NCBI GenBank assembly: GCA_030583665.1
Contig: CP129469.1
Location: forward strand, 1,302,001 to 1,366,000
Reading direction: 5' to 3'
From: Candidatus Jettenia sp. AMX2
GTDB taxonomy: Bacteria; Planctomycetota; Brocadiia; Brocadiales; Brocadiaceae
Length of the DNA: 64,000 bases
Shown here: piece by piece, positions 37,535 to 46,567 of the stretch
Layout: every line of letters starts with the position of its first letter
How positions within the stretch are numbered: position 1 is the stretch's first letter
The notes under the pieces: model-generated
Seen by the model: only the letters and a program-made list of their open reading frames with translations
What the model was told of the DNA's origin: nothing
Databases searched by the model: none
Program-made: the position numbers and the translations under genes

Positions 37535-37867
37535 TGTCTTTCTTCCTTTTATTATCTTCTTATGATCTTCTCAAAATTGTTTTGAGACTTTTTTGTGTGT
37601 GAAATTGGAGTTTGGGAGCAGTCCTTGCAAACAGAATATAAAATATTAGGTAGAGACGCAAGATTTTGCGTCTCTACGTCCGTGCCACCCCAAATATCGC
37701 TTAAGTTAACGCTTATACCCCATCCTTCCATGGTTCGAACCTGTTCTTTTTAATAGACTTATAAAATCAATTGTATACAAGAGGGCTTCACATTGTCAAG
37801 AACAAGGTACGTACGTGTACAGATAAACAGAGCGTCTGTCATGAACCGGAAACTGCAGAATAAAAGA
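37535..37867. other. Intergenic region with an extragenic hairpin
   Basis: No gene. A hairpin with ends GTAGAGACGCA/TGCGTCTCTAC is at 37650-37677; it shares its ends with the hairpin after the CRISPR array. Confidence 0.55.
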
Positions 37868-39562
37868 TTATCTGCCCGACATCGGAACTTCTTTTTTGCC
37901 GGTATCAGCTTTTATCTGTTCAAGAAAGATCTCTGCCACATGCTCTGCTGCAACCTCAAAGGGCAGCAATACCATGTCCGCCCCTTTTTCCCTGAGTTTT
38001 TCCGCGTCTTTTCTATTATGTGCAGTAAGGGCAATCCGGCCTTTGAAATGCTGCTCGCGTAACGAAGACATAATAATAAGGTTTGTTTCAATATCCGGCA
38101 AAGTACTGATGACAAATTTTGCCTTATGCAAGGGAAGTGTTGCATGGAATTCAGGGTCTTCGACATCACCATATTGTACATTTTTGTTCTTCCTATACCA
38201 TTCTTTTACAAGATGCGGGTCGAAATCGACTCCCAGGATCGGTATACCGTGATCGGCAAGCTTATTCGCTATATGGCTTCCATATCTGCCTATTCCAAAA
38301 ACTATTACTTCAATATTTGCCGGCAGATTCGAAATGTCCATTTCTTCCCGGTAGGCATATTTTCTTTCAAATATATCCAGCATTGGCGCAAGTTTATCAT
38401 AAATTTTATGTGAGTAGAGTATCAGATAGGTTGAGAGTCCTATTGTAATAATGCCCACAAGGGTGATTATCCCCATTGCATCATGATTGATGTGGCCAAG
38501 GCTCAAACCAAGGGCGCCTAAGATGAGTGAAAATTCGCTGATCTGTGCTACGGTAAGACCGGCGAGAAAGCCTGTTCGTTTCTTGTAGCCGAGCATCCCC
38601 ATGATTACCATGACAATCATGGGATTTCCTATCAGCACAAAAAATGAAAGCAGGATTGCGGGAACGATCTGTTTTCCAACCATCCCCATGTCTAACTGCT
38701 GCCCAAGTTGTATAAAGAAAAACAGTAACAGGAAATCCCGTACACTGACAAGTCTTCCGCCAATACTATCACGGTACGGTGTTGATGCAAGTGAAATACC
38801 TGCAAGGAATGCACCGACTTCCATGCTGAATCCAAGAAAATCACAAAGCGAAGCCAATGATATTGCCCATGCGATGGAGAATAATATCAATAGCTCATGT
38901 GACCGTGCAAGCTTTTCGATCAGAAAAGGGATCACGTATTTCATAAGGAATGCAAGTCCGGTCAGAAACAAGGTTCCCTTTATGAATACCAGCAGCATTT
39001 GGGATGCAATACTGATATCTTCTCCTTCACGCCCGAAAGCGGAGAGGATTATCAGTGCAATTACTACAACGATATCCTGAACGATAAGAAAACCGACTGC
39101 AATGCGTCCGTGAAGGGAGTCAATCTCCTTTTTGTCTGAAAGGAGCTTTACGATAATAATCGTGCTGGAAAATGTCAGGGCAACTGCGATGTATACTGAG
39201 CTTACTACCGGAAAACCGAGCTCAAGCGCAATAAAGAAACCTAATGCTGAAGTAAAAAAAACCTGGCCAAGACCGGTTGCAAGGGCAACAGGTCCCATGC
39301 TTTTGATAAGAATAATATCAAGCTTTAGTCCGACCAAGAACAAGAGTACTGAAATACCCATATGCGCAAACAGATGCAATTGTTCCCTTGAGATTTCGAC
39401 ATTCAGGCCGGCCGGTCCGATAAGAACACCAACCGCTATAAAAGCGACGATCAAGGGTTGCTTTAATATTCTCGCAATTACCCCTATAATTGCAGCAATG
39501 ATCAGAACAAAGGAAAATTCATAAAAAATATTTACAGATATAATGTTGTGCAGGTGGTCCAT
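37868..39562 (-). CDS. Kef-type cation:proton antiporter with C-terminal RCK (TrkA-N) domain
   Basis: 564 residues from ATG 39562, preceded by AGAAGGGGAA on the minus strand; an in-frame ATG at 39625 would add 21 residues before the first helix. About 12 membrane helices form the CPA2 domain (LIVAFIAVGVLIGPAGLNVE, LEVGAFLAG-like SMEVGAFLAGISLASTPY). The RCK part has VIVFGIGRYGSHIANKLADH and GVDFDPHLV with QYGDVEDPEF, a NAD-binding Rossmann fold. It exchanges K+ or Na+ for protons under ligand control. Confidence 0.92.
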   Translation of the reverse strand: MDHLHNIISVNIFYEFSFVLIIAAIIGVIARILKQPLIVAFIAVGVLIGPAGLNVEISREQLHLFAHMGISVLLFLVGLKLDIILIKSMGPVALATGLGQVFFTSALGFFIALELGFPVVSSVYIAVALTFSSTIIIVKLLSDKKEIDSLHGRIAVGFLIVQDIVVVIALIILSAFGREGEDISIASQMLLVFIKGTLFLTGLAFLMKYVIPFLIEKLARSHELLILFSIAWAISLASLCDFLGFSMEVGAFLAGISLASTPYRDSIGGRLVSVRDFLLLFFFIQLGQQLDMGMVGKQIVPAILLSFFVLIGNPMIVMVIMGMLGYKKRTGFLAGLTVAQISEFSLILGALGLSLGHINHDAMGIITLVGIITIGLSTYLILYSHKIYDKLAPMLDIFERKYAYREEMDISNLPANIEVIVFGIGRYGSHIANKLADHGIPILGVDFDPHLVKEWYRKNKNVQYGDVEDPEFHATLPLHKAKFVISTLPDIETNLIIMSSLREQHFKGRIALTAHNRKDAEKLREKGADMVLLPFEVAAEHVAEIFLEQIKADTGKKEVPMSGR

Positions 39563-40143
39563 CAGTAATTCCCCTTCTGTAGAGTAAGAGTCAAATGATC
39601 CATATGAATGATAGAGAGTACTCAAAGTATCGAACCGGACTTATCTTCATTCGATGGAAAATACTATCCCGCCGGCCATGAGAGATTGCTTCGCTTACGC
39701 TCGCAATGACCGTGTGCTTGTATTACCCCACACGTCATTGCGAGGGGTTCGTAACGGAGTGCAAAACCCCGAAGCAATCTCAAAGACAAAGATTGCTTCG
39801 TCGCTTCACTCCTCGCAATGACAGAAACGGTCTTATTCGGTGGGCGGTGCCCACCCTGCATTGAAATTGTTTTTATAAATTTTCTGATGCAGTTCCGTAC
39901 CTGAACTCAATGCCTGCATTCTGCCCCAATCAGCGCTGCGCTTCGTTCGAAGCAAACCCTTCAAAAAAAGCGAATATAGTATACAAAAGTAATAATTAAT
40001 AAACCAAGATAAAATAAAGGGTGCAATTGACAGACTGTCCGGGAACCTGGGGTATGCCAGGTTACTGAAAATATCAGGAATGACCGTATGAAATGTAATT
40101 TTACTTTTTGTCTTTTAAAAAGGCATGGTTTATGATATAAAAC
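39563..40143. other. Intergenic region of extragenic repeats upstream of a riboswitch
   Basis: No gene. 39675-39860 is a compound repeat with GATTGCTTCG/GCAATGAC arms, typical of the 'CGTCATTGCGAGGAGCGAAGCGACGAAGCAATC' class of bacterial extragenic repeats, ending in TGGGCGGTGCCCACCCTGC. Related pieces are at 41219-41250, 43640-43750 and 45670-45710. Confidence 0.65.
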
Positions 40144-40270
40144 ATGCAACGATAAGGGCAAACCTGGAGTGATTCAGGGGCGCAAAGGAAAGGGTCTTTT
40201 GTTGGGGCGTAGCGTCCAAAACGCCTGTAGATATATCTGTATAAGAAGACAGCCTTACTGCCGAAGATGT
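40144..40270 (+). promoter_or_regulatory. GEMM-I (cyclic di-GMP class I) type riboswitch, copy 1
   Basis: Conserved blocks appear in the GEMM-I order: AAGGGCAAACC, then GGGGCGCAAAG after a short helix, a GGGTCTT arm, a variable extended helix, and CAGCCTTACTGCCGAAG. The base expected to set ligand choice appears to be G, favouring c-di-GMP over cAMP-GMP (tentative, by alignment to Vc2). The 3' block is also the 5' arm of a terminator, so ligand binding would control read-through into the Crp/Fnr gene at 40336. Confidence 0.82.
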
Positions 40271-40298
40271 TTCAGTATCTTTGCAGTAAGGCTTTTTT
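40252..40298 (+). terminator. Intrinsic terminator overlapping riboswitch copy 1
   Basis: GCCTTACTGCCGAAGAT pairs with ATCTTTGCAGTAAGGC, followed by TTTTTT. The 5' arm is shared with the aptamer 3' end, as expected for a transcriptional riboswitch. Confidence 0.88.
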
Positions 40299-40335
40299 AT
40301 TTTATAAACCTCATATCCGGAAAACAGGTAATGTT

Positions 40336-41026
40336 ATGATCAGAGACAGCAGATCAAACACCTGTACCTACCTGAAAAACGTGCCGTTGTTTCGTGGTCT
40401 GGATGAGAAAGAACTTGATGCCCTCTATCATGCAGGCAGTATAAAAACATTCCAGAGTGGCAACTTCATTCTGTTCCAGAACGACCCCGGTGAAACCTTC
40501 TATGTTATCCCTATCAGGTTGTGTAAAAATATCACTCCTGAATGAGAAAGGGAAGGAGATCGTGCTTTCCTTCCTGAGAAAAGGGGATTTTTTCGGGGAA
40601 TTAACCCTTTTAGATGAAGAACCAAGGTCTGCAAGTGCCATTGCAACGGTAGACTCATCGGTTTTTTTGCTTACCAGAAGCCGGTTTTACCGGCTCATTC
40701 TTACCCATCATGATATGCTACGGAAAATATTAAAGGGAATATGCACACGTTTAAGGCTTGCCAATAAGACAATTGAGGGATTTGCATTTTTAGATGTGTA
40801 CGAAAGGGTAGAACGCGTCCTTTTGCAATTATCGCGTAATCAGGGGATAAGGACCGTGAACGGGATTGAAATTGTAAATGCCCCCACACACCAGCAACTC
40901 GCCGATATCGTCGGCGCGTCACGCGAAACGATTACCAGAGTTGTTGCGGTATTAAAAAAACACGGGATCATCATTTCCTATAAAGAAAGAAGGCTTGTTT
41001 TGAAGGAATACACCGGTAGAAGGTGA
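40336..41026 (+). pseudogene. Crp/Fnr-family regulator, one-base frameshift in the cNMP domain
   Basis: ATG 40336 opens MIRDSRSNTCTYLKNVPLFR, GLDEKELDALYHAGS and NDPGETFYVI, then leaves frame near 40515 at ATCCCTATCAGG. Removing one C gives VILSGCVKIS and continues FLRKGDFFGELTLLDEEPRS (cyclic-nucleotide fold) and the winged HTH THQQLADIVGASRETITRVV. Joined it is a normal regulator of about 229 residues. It may be truly broken or a sequencing slip. It sits 38 bp after a c-di-GMP-type riboswitch terminator. Confidence 0.87.
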
Positions 41027-41320
41027 TGTTGATTATGAAAGATTTCCGTACAAAATATTTCGTAACGGCATATGATTTTGCAGTGAGAGGAATAGAAGGT
41101 GGGGATTAAAAAAAGTGTATTTTGTGATATAGATCACAGACAGCATAAAAAAATGAGATATTCTATAGTAGTCAAATAAATTGTTTCGTTTCAGTAAAAT
41201 AACTACGGGGAAATATGCCATTGCAAGGAGCGAAGCGGCAAAGCAATCTGTTGTTACAAAATGTTACACAAAATCTGAATCTTCTGGGGTGTCGGGATAA
41301 AATACAGGAGGAGTATTTTT

Positions 41321-41458
41321 ATGAAGATGCCAAAGATTTTAATCCTGGAGAAAAATAGCGTATTAATGAGAATGCTGAAAGAACATGTGTTTCCTTCGCA
41401 ATACATCTTTATGGCATCGTCTGACAAAGCTGAAGCCATCAATTTGGGAGAAAAGTAG
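41321..41458 (+). pseudogene. Truncated response-regulator receiver fragment
   Basis: GGAGGAG precedes ATG 41321. 45 residues: MPKILILEKNSVLMRMLKEH and YIFMASSDKAEAINLGEK. This resembles the first beta-alpha-beta part of a receiver domain, with Glu-Lys where the acidic pair is expected. The phosphorylation site and effector domain are absent. Downstream bases to 41514 read VERLTEEALESFRKTEMIR in a shifted frame. Confidence 0.5.
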
Positions 41459-41523
41459 AACGTCTTACGGAAGAGGCGTTGGAATCTTTCAGGAAAACGG
41501 AGATGATTCGCTGAAACATTAAA

Positions 41524-41544
41524 GTGTTTACAACCTTGTTACAC
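41524..41544 (+). promoter_or_regulatory. Candidate activator site upstream of sigma-54 promoter 1
   Basis: GTGTTTACAACCTTGTTACAC is an imperfect palindrome with TGTTACAC, located 115 bp before the -24 element. Similar TGTTACA/TGTAACA sites precede promoter 2. Confidence 0.5.
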
Positions 41545-41658
41545 TTTTCTATTATTTTAGAAATATTAAAATGAATTTGGGTGTAAATAAAAAAAACAAA
41601 ACAAGAGAATGCCTTTATTTACGGGTGGTACAACACAATTATCTTTAAAGAACCATTC

Positions 41659-41673
41659 TGGTATTACAGTTGC
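41659..41673 (+). promoter_or_regulatory. Sigma-54 promoter 1 (-24/-12)
   Basis: TGGTAT-TACAG-TTGC fits TGGCAC-N5-TTGC with exact GG/GC spacing. A similar block upstream (CCTTTATTTACGGG, TTAGAAATATTAAAATGAAT) recurs before promoters 2 and 3. The downstream genes are the VGVGIG protein and a trypsin-like protease. Confidence 0.7.
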
Positions 41674-41978
41674 TGTAATTTTAAACAGGTAGTTTATAGT
41701 GAGAAACCGAAACTATTCATCTAAATGATCTTCGGTCAAGTCCTCCTCAAAAAAGGATTGCCTACAAAGTTCCCCTTAACAAAGGGGGACTGAGGGGGTT
41801 GTAATAAAACATTAAAATGAAACAACCTCTTAAATCCTTTCATAAAGGGGGGATATGGTAAAATTTGCTGAATAGTTACCAGAAAACAGGAATTAATCAA
41901 TGATTGAAGTCGATAAGCATTCTGAAATCTCAGGGCATGTTACCGTGTTTTTTGAAGAACAGAAAGGAGGTAAAAGAA

Positions 41979-42209
41979 TTGAGCATTGAGGCCGTGAAGA
42001 TGAAACACGAAGAACAACTGATGCGGTTACCGAATGTTACGGGAGTTGGCATCGGGGAGAAAGCGGGTAAGACCGTAATAAAGGTCTTTGTAACGCACAA
42101 AGTGCCTGAGTCCGCCTTACGGCCTCAGGAGATTATTCCGAAATCATTGGAAGGATACGAGACAGACGTGGAAGAAACCGGTATTGTGACAGTACAGAAC
42201 CATTCATAA
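41979..42209 (+). CDS. Standalone 'VGVGIG' domain protein, possible protease propeptide/inhibitor
   Basis: 76 residues from TTG 41979, chosen because AAAGGAGG lies eight bases upstream; ATG at 42000 and an ORF extending up to 41904 are alternatives. The core is MRLPNVTGVGIGEKAGKTVI, then VFVTHKVPES and IIPKSLEGYETDVEETGIV. The same pattern forms the N-terminal part of the next protein (VVGMGVG, VLVTQKLEKD, MVPSKL, TDV) and the body of the lipoprotein at 56136. In the protease it lies before the catalytic domain, so a propeptide or inhibitor role is plausible but unproven. Seventeen bp separate it from the protease gene. Confidence 0.75.
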   Translation: MSIEAVKMKHEEQLMRLPNVTGVGIGEKAGKTVIKVFVTHKVPESALRPQEIIPKSLEGYETDVEETGIVTVQNHS

Positions 42210-42225
42210 ATAAAGGAGAAACGCG

Positions 42226-43275
42226 ATGAAGCAGGAAGAGAAAAAGATGATGTTAACGGAGTCCGCAAGGGATGAGGCCCAGAAAGCGTGCAGTGCTGTT
42301 ATTGGCGACTACCTCGCCCCACAAAAACAACCAACAAATGTGGTTGGTATGGGTGTTGGTGTCAAATGGAAAAAAGGGCAACCCACGGGAGAACCAGCGC
42401 TGGTGGTGCTGGTAACCCAGAAGCTGGAGAAAGATCAGGTGAGCCAGGCAGACATGGTGCCTTCGAAGTTAGCGGAGATGCAGACGGATGTCCTGGCCAT
42501 CGGATATCCTTTTGCCGGAGGGGGAGATCCGCTTTGCGCAGGCATTCAAACCCTTGCCACGCACACCCGCCCGGTAAACGGCGGTTACAGCGTCGGCCAC
42601 TTTAAGATTACTGCTGGTACTATTGCCACCTGCGTTTACGATATCCTGCCAGGTGGTACCGTGAGCCCTCCCGCCCATGGTATCGGCATCCCGCCACGGT
42701 ATTATATACTCAGCAACAATCACGTCCTTGCCAACAGTAACGATTCCGCCCTTGGAGATCCGATCCTGCAACCTGGGCCGTTCGACGGAGGCTCGGACCC
42801 GGTAGACAGAATTGCCAGGCTAAGCCGGTTCATCCCCATCACCTTTGATCCACCCGTCGCACGATCTCAGCATAATAATCTGGTTGATGCAGCTATTGCC
42901 GAAGGACAGTTCCACGATCTGGATCGTGCAATTCACTGGATTGGGAACGTACGGGGCTGGCGACGGAAGGCAAACGTAGTGGTCGGAACGATTGTTCAGA
43001 AGACCGGACGTACCACACACTACACTACGGGCCGGATTACAGCCATTAACGCTACCATTGATGTAGGCTTTGGTGGTGGAAGGGTAGCACGGTTCAGGGA
43101 TCAGATCGTCACTACCAACATCTCTGCCGGTGGCGATTCCGGTTCGCTGGTGACCACATTGGATAATATTGCAGTGGGTCTCTTGTTCGCAGGCTCTTCC
43201 ACCGCAACGATTCTCAACCAGATTGAAAATGTGCGGTCGCTTTTGAAAGTAGAGGTGGCAGAACAGATACTGTAA
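42226..43275 (+). CDS. Trypsin-like serine protease with N-terminal VGVGIG domain
   Basis: 349 residues, AAAGGAG before ATG 42226. Residues about 15-95 are the VGVGIG-type domain. The catalytic part has His166 in YILSNNHVLANSND, Asp221 in NLVDAAIAE and Ser305 in ISAGGDSGSLV, a complete chymotrypsin-fold triad. KTGRTTHYTTGRITAINATI is typical of the Nal1-like/S1 group. There is no signal peptide, so it acts in the cytoplasm or leaves by another route. It is cotranscribed with the small domain protein under a sigma-54-type promoter. Confidence 0.85.
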   Translation: MKQEEKKMMLTESARDEAQKACSAVIGDYLAPQKQPTNVVGMGVGVKWKKGQPTGEPALVVLVTQKLEKDQVSQADMVPSKLAEMQTDVLAIGYPFAGGGDPLCAGIQTLATHTRPVNGGYSVGHFKITAGTIATCVYDILPGGTVSPPAHGIGIPPRYYILSNNHVLANSNDSALGDPILQPGPFDGGSDPVDRIARLSRFIPITFDPPVARSQHNNLVDAAIAEGQFHDLDRAIHWIGNVRGWRRKANVVVGTIVQKTGRTTHYTTGRITAINATIDVGFGGGRVARFRDQIVTTNISAGGDSGSLVTTLDNIAVGLLFAGSSTATILNQIENVRSLLKVEVAEQIL

Positions 43276-43759
43276 AGCAACTCACCCGTGACAGGGATTC
43301 CGGGAACATGGATAAAGCCGGGAACAGGAAAGTGTGAATAATGGTAATAATGTAGTTTTTTTGAAAAATACTCATAATAACGATGTTTACCGCACAGTGT
43401 AGGGGCGAAGCATTTGCTATAAATTGGTATACATGCGTTCATAACCAAACCGGCAAATGCTTCGCCCCCTACTTTTTCAAAATACTAAAGTGTTACGAAT
43501 AATGACAGACAATGACTGGTATTAAGACAGATTTCCAATATTTGTAAATCAGGGGATGAAACCGGGCATATCCTCAATAGATAAAGGCTGCTCACCGGCG
43601 ATTGCGAAGGCGTATACTGAAGCAGATAAAGCCTACTTCATGAGTTATTGCAAAGGCCTTTCTTCAAGTAAATAAAGCCTTCCTGGCCGGTCATTGCGCG
43701 GGGTCTTTTCCAGAGCAATCTCACCTCGTCGCTTCACCTCCCGCAATCACCTCTTTAAC

Positions 43760-43975
43760 CGAAAAACAGGGTGGGCCATGCCCACCAAAAAACAAACAAA
43801 ACATTCCCCTCCCATGATGTGAGGGGCCGGGGGAGGGTGACAGAACTTGGAACTGTTCTTTTCCTCTACCCCCACCTTACCTCCCCCATCATTGGGGAGG
43901 AATACAGCGAAACGGTAATTGGCAGGGCGGTGCCTGCCCTTGTATGATATGGTATTATTCATAACACCACAAATT
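43760..43975 (+). repeat. Dispersed extragenic element, direct copy of 45400-45605
   Basis: Both copies contain GGTGGGC..GCCCACC, AAAAAACAAAC, ACATTCCCCTCCC, GAGGGGCCGGGG, CCCACCTTACCTCCCCCAT, GGGGAGGAATACAGC and end ATAATACCAC-like. They lie 1.6 kb apart in the same orientation, flanking the pair of small membrane protein genes. Confidence 0.85.
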
Positions 43976-44032
43976 TAGTAATGGGCGTTTTCATCGTGCA
44001 TTCGGGAATCATGATTACGAATGGCGTCCGTT

Positions 44033-44195
44033 ACCTTGCTATTTCAATACGGGTTGTGCGCTTTACTCGAGTGGGATTACAGCAATAGAGATAGACAATG
44101 ATAGCATCAAACTTATTAAATGGCGGAACAAGGACTTAAAGAGGGAAGAATATCGTGAAGGTACTTTGAGTTCATTTCTTGGTGAAATTCAATAA
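44033..44195 (+). pseudogene. C-terminal remnant of a metallophosphoesterase-type protein
   Basis: The frame reads YFNTGCALYSSGITAIEIDN, DSIKLIKWRN, YREGTLSSFLGEIQ and TAA. This resembles the end of calcineurin-like phosphoesterases ('Y.NTGC.vy..GiT.IEI....i.LvkW'). No start or catalytic motifs remain. Confidence 0.45.
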
Positions 44196-44311
44196 CCTGA
44201 GATCCCCACATCAAGGAATTCATAGATTTTTCTTACAAAAGAGAAAGAGTTGGAGTACGTTCAGAATAATTCGGGGGCTTTATAAATCATGAGAAGGAAG
44301 GGGTTCTGTCT

Positions 44312-44665
44312 ATGGATATGGTAGTTGTTTTTGTAGGGTTAGAGGTATGGTCTTTTCTCATTGGGCTACTGGCGATAGTAATTTATAAAATTTATACAGG
44401 AGAAATAAATTTCAGGGGGGTTTTGTGTGAAAAGATCCATACGGCCAAAACAAGACGTTATAGCGTCGTACGTGTTCAATTGATGATATTTGTCGTAGTG
44501 AGCGCATTTTATTATGTGAGCCAGGTTATTGAAAATCCAACAGAGTTTCCTCCGGTTCCGAATGAATTATTGTTGGCGCTTGGAGGAAGCCAGATGGTAT
44601 ATCTTGCGGGGAAATCTTATTCATTTTTGTCATTGCTTGATCGTGAGAAAAGGAAAGGAGAGTAA
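44312..44665 (+). CDS. Small three-helix membrane protein, paralogue of the next gene
   Basis: 117 residues. Membrane helices are at about 6-27 (VFVGLEVWSFLIGLLAIVIY), 52-70 (VQLMIFVVVSAFYYVSQVI) and a weaker one near 85-100. It aligns with the next protein: YTGEINFRGVL versus WKGEIALKGLI, RVQLMIFVVVSAFYY versus RFQFLIFTFVIAMSL, and PNELLLALGGSQMVYLAGKS versus VWTLLGISGGSYLISKGI. The pair is therefore a tandem duplication. I recognise no named family. Confidence 0.75.
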   Translation: MDMVVVFVGLEVWSFLIGLLAIVIYKIYTGEINFRGVLCEKIHTAKTRRYSVVRVQLMIFVVVSAFYYVSQVIENPTEFPPVPNELLLALGGSQMVYLAGKSYSFLSLLDREKRKGE

Positions 44666-44670
44666 TTACC

Positions 44671-45051
44671 ATGAATGCAGTGGAGGCAGCGAAAATATTG
44701 ACGGCGTGGTTGATTCCGGCTTTTATCGCATTATTGGGAGCAATAGTTTTGTGGAAAATATGGAAAGGCGAGATTGCACTCAAAGGGCTCATTAATGAAA
44801 CAGATGGAGACGCAAGTATGTCACGGTTTCAGTTTCTCATATTTACCTTCGTGATCGCCATGAGCTTATTTCTGATTATCATAAATAAAATGAAATTCCC
44901 TGATGTTCCTGCAAGTGTATGGACATTACTGGGTATCAGCGGGGGTTCTTATCTGATCTCAAAGGGAATACAATCCCGATCAGAGGAAGAAGAGAAGAGA
45001 ATTGAATTAGAAATCGAAAGGAAAGAGGCAAAGGATAAAAACGAAAAGTAA
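44671..45051 (+). CDS. Small membrane protein with charged coiled-coil tail
   Basis: 126 residues, AAAGGAGAG before ATG 44671 and five bases after the preceding stop. Helices are at about 10-28 (LTAWLIPAFIALLGAIVLW), 52-70 (FQFLIFTFVIAMSLFLIII) and 82-98 (VWTLLGISGGSYLISKG). A Glu/Lys-rich tail (SRSEEEEKRIELEIERKE) follows. It is a paralogue of the preceding gene and likely its partner. The Ca. Brocadiales-like context offers no function. Confidence 0.78.
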   Translation: MNAVEAAKILTAWLIPAFIALLGAIVLWKIWKGEIALKGLINETDGDASMSRFQFLIFTFVIAMSLFLIIINKMKFPDVPASVWTLLGISGGSYLISKGIQSRSEEEEKRIELEIERKEAKDKNEK

Positions 45052-45399
45052 CCCTACTAAGCACGGGCAAGCAATTCCTTCACTAATACTATTGTATTCA
45101 TAGAAGGTCAACCTTCCCTGGAAATCGTAGTGGCAAGGCGAGCCTTGCCACTACAGCCATGCTAAGCTGATGATTGTATGAAATTTCCCCTAACCCGAAG
45201 GGGTTGTAAGAGAAATGGAGGGTAAGGCTTTAGCCTTGCATTTCTGCAGAAAGGCAAACCTAAAAGTTCTCCATCCGCACAAGGAATTATCATTAATGAC
45301 AAGCGGGGACGCTTGTCCTACCAACAAATGTATTCATGGTAGGTCAACCGTCCTCGGTTGACATGATGGTTCTACTTTTTAAACAAAAAAGCAAAATGT

Positions 45400-45605
45400 G
45401 GGGTGGGCTCTGCCCGCCAAAAAACAAACTAAACATTCCCCTCCCTTGATTGGAGGGGCCGGGGAAGGGTGACAAAACTTGAAACTGTTTTTTCCTTCAC
45501 TCCCACCTTACCTCCCCCATCGATGGGGAGGAATACAGCAAAATGGTAATCGGCAATGCGGTGCCTTCCCTTGAATGGTATGGTATGGTATTTATCATAA
45601 TACCA
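45400..45605 (+). repeat. Dispersed extragenic element, direct copy of 43760-43975
   Basis: Same block order as the 43.8-kb copy with scattered substitutions, including CCCACCTTACCTCCCCCATC and GGGGAGGAATACAGCAAA. Confidence 0.85.
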
Positions 45606-45833
45606 CGAAGAATACGAAGAGAAATACTATAAAACAAATCTATCGAATCTGTTTGTTAAGTGGAACAACGTCATTGCGAGGAGCGGAGCGACGAAGCAAT
45701 CTCCTTATCGAATGACGTGAAGTATCAGCAAAAAAGCAAGGTTTTATAAATTTACCATAGAGAACCTTGCCAGAAGAGATAAAAAATAATAGCGTTAAAC
45801 GGACAGCAGGCGTTTCTGGCCAATCGATAAAAC

Positions 45834-45882
45834 TGTAACATTTTCTTTAAAGTGTTACATCCATGTTACACTTTGTGTTACA
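45834..45882 (+). promoter_or_regulatory. Cluster of TGTTACA sites upstream of sigma-54 promoter 2
   Basis: One TGTAACA (45834) and three TGTTACA (45853, 45864, 45876), the last three spaced 11 and 12 bp, so on one face of the helix. A further imperfect palindrome GTGTAACAACCGTTGTGATAC is at 45998-46018. Their position 120-300 bp before a -24/-12 element fits enhancer-binding-protein sites. Confidence 0.55.
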
Positions 45883-46133
45883 CATTCAATTCTCCCGAAA
45901 TGGACTGGTTTGCAATATCTATCCGTTATTGTTCCATATCTTACTATCATTCCATCGTGTATATTATTACTACCCTGTCATCGTTTTTAAAGAAAAAGTG
46001 TAACAACCGTTGTGATACTTTTCTCTATTTTTAGAAAAATAAATATAAATATTTAGAAAATAGAACAATACAAAACGGGGAAAAAGCCTTTATGTACCGG
46101 CAACACAAGGCATATATATTTTAAAACCTCTTC

Positions 46134-46148
46134 TGGTATAAGAGTTGC
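46134..46148 (+). promoter_or_regulatory. Sigma-54 promoter 2 (-24/-12)
   Basis: TGGTATAAGAGTTGC fits TGG-N9-TTGC with the required spacing. The 110 bp upstream are closely similar to those before promoter 3 (AAAATAAATATAAATATTTA and ACAATACAAAACGGGGAAAA in both). The downstream gene is the DUF3467 protein. Confidence 0.72.
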
Positions 46149-46224
46149 ATTATTCATCATACAAACGAATTTATCTTTAAAGAATGGGATCAAAGCAGAG
46201 AAGTTCGATTGCGCACGGGTATTC

Positions 46225-46539
46225 ATGGATGTTGGTTGTTTTCAAACGCTTTACAAAAAATACATGGAAATGCAACAGAATGAAAACCAGCTTAAGGGGC
46301 AATATGCCAACTATTTTAAAATCGGCCAGAACGCCTTTGAATTCCTCATGGACTTTGGTCAATATTATTCTAAGAATGGCAAAGATCGCTTCCATACAAG
46401 GATCATTAATAGTCAGTATTATGCAAATATCTTTTTAAAGTCACTTCAGGAGCCAGTCGAACGGTACGAACAGACATTCGTGACTATATATATGGGGGAG
46501 ATGCAGGAGGTAAAAATATTTATTATGTTGATTAAATGA
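46225..46539 (+). CDS. DUF3467-like small protein
   Basis: 104 residues (ATG 46225; ATG 46264 is an alternative start). NQLKGQYANYFKIGQNAFEF, LMDFGQYYSKNGKDRFHTRI and NSQYYANIFLKSLQEPVERY follow the DUF3467 pattern ('..yaNyf.v..s..eF.ldFg..... h.riv.sp..ak.l...L...v..YE'). The function is unknown. It lies 77 bp after sigma-54 promoter 2 and ahead of riboswitch copy 2. A remnant of a second copy is at 57102-57152. Confidence 0.72.
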   Translation: MDVGCFQTLYKKYMEMQQNENQLKGQYANYFKIGQNAFEFLMDFGQYYSKNGKDRFHTRIINSQYYANIFLKSLQEPVERYEQTFVTIYMGEMQEVKIFIMLIK

Positions 46540-46567
46540 GTAAGCACACCGTAATTTGCTATTATAA

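Larger units (their letters stand above)
43276..44311. other. Long intergenic region with repeats and a gene remnant
   Basis: No intact gene. 43390-43470 is an inverted repeat of GGGGCGAAGCATTTGC type. 43760-43975 is a dispersed element with a second copy at 45400-45605. A metallophosphoesterase C-terminal remnant is at 44033-44195. Confidence 0.65.
45052..46224. other. Long intergenic region with repeats and a sigma-54 control region
   Basis: No gene. Extragenic repeats fill 45100-45720, including 45400-45605 (see 43760-43975) and ACGTCATTGCGAGGAGCGGAGC at 45669-45690. From 45834 on come TGTAACA/TGTTACA sites and sigma-54 promoter 2. Confidence 0.65.
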
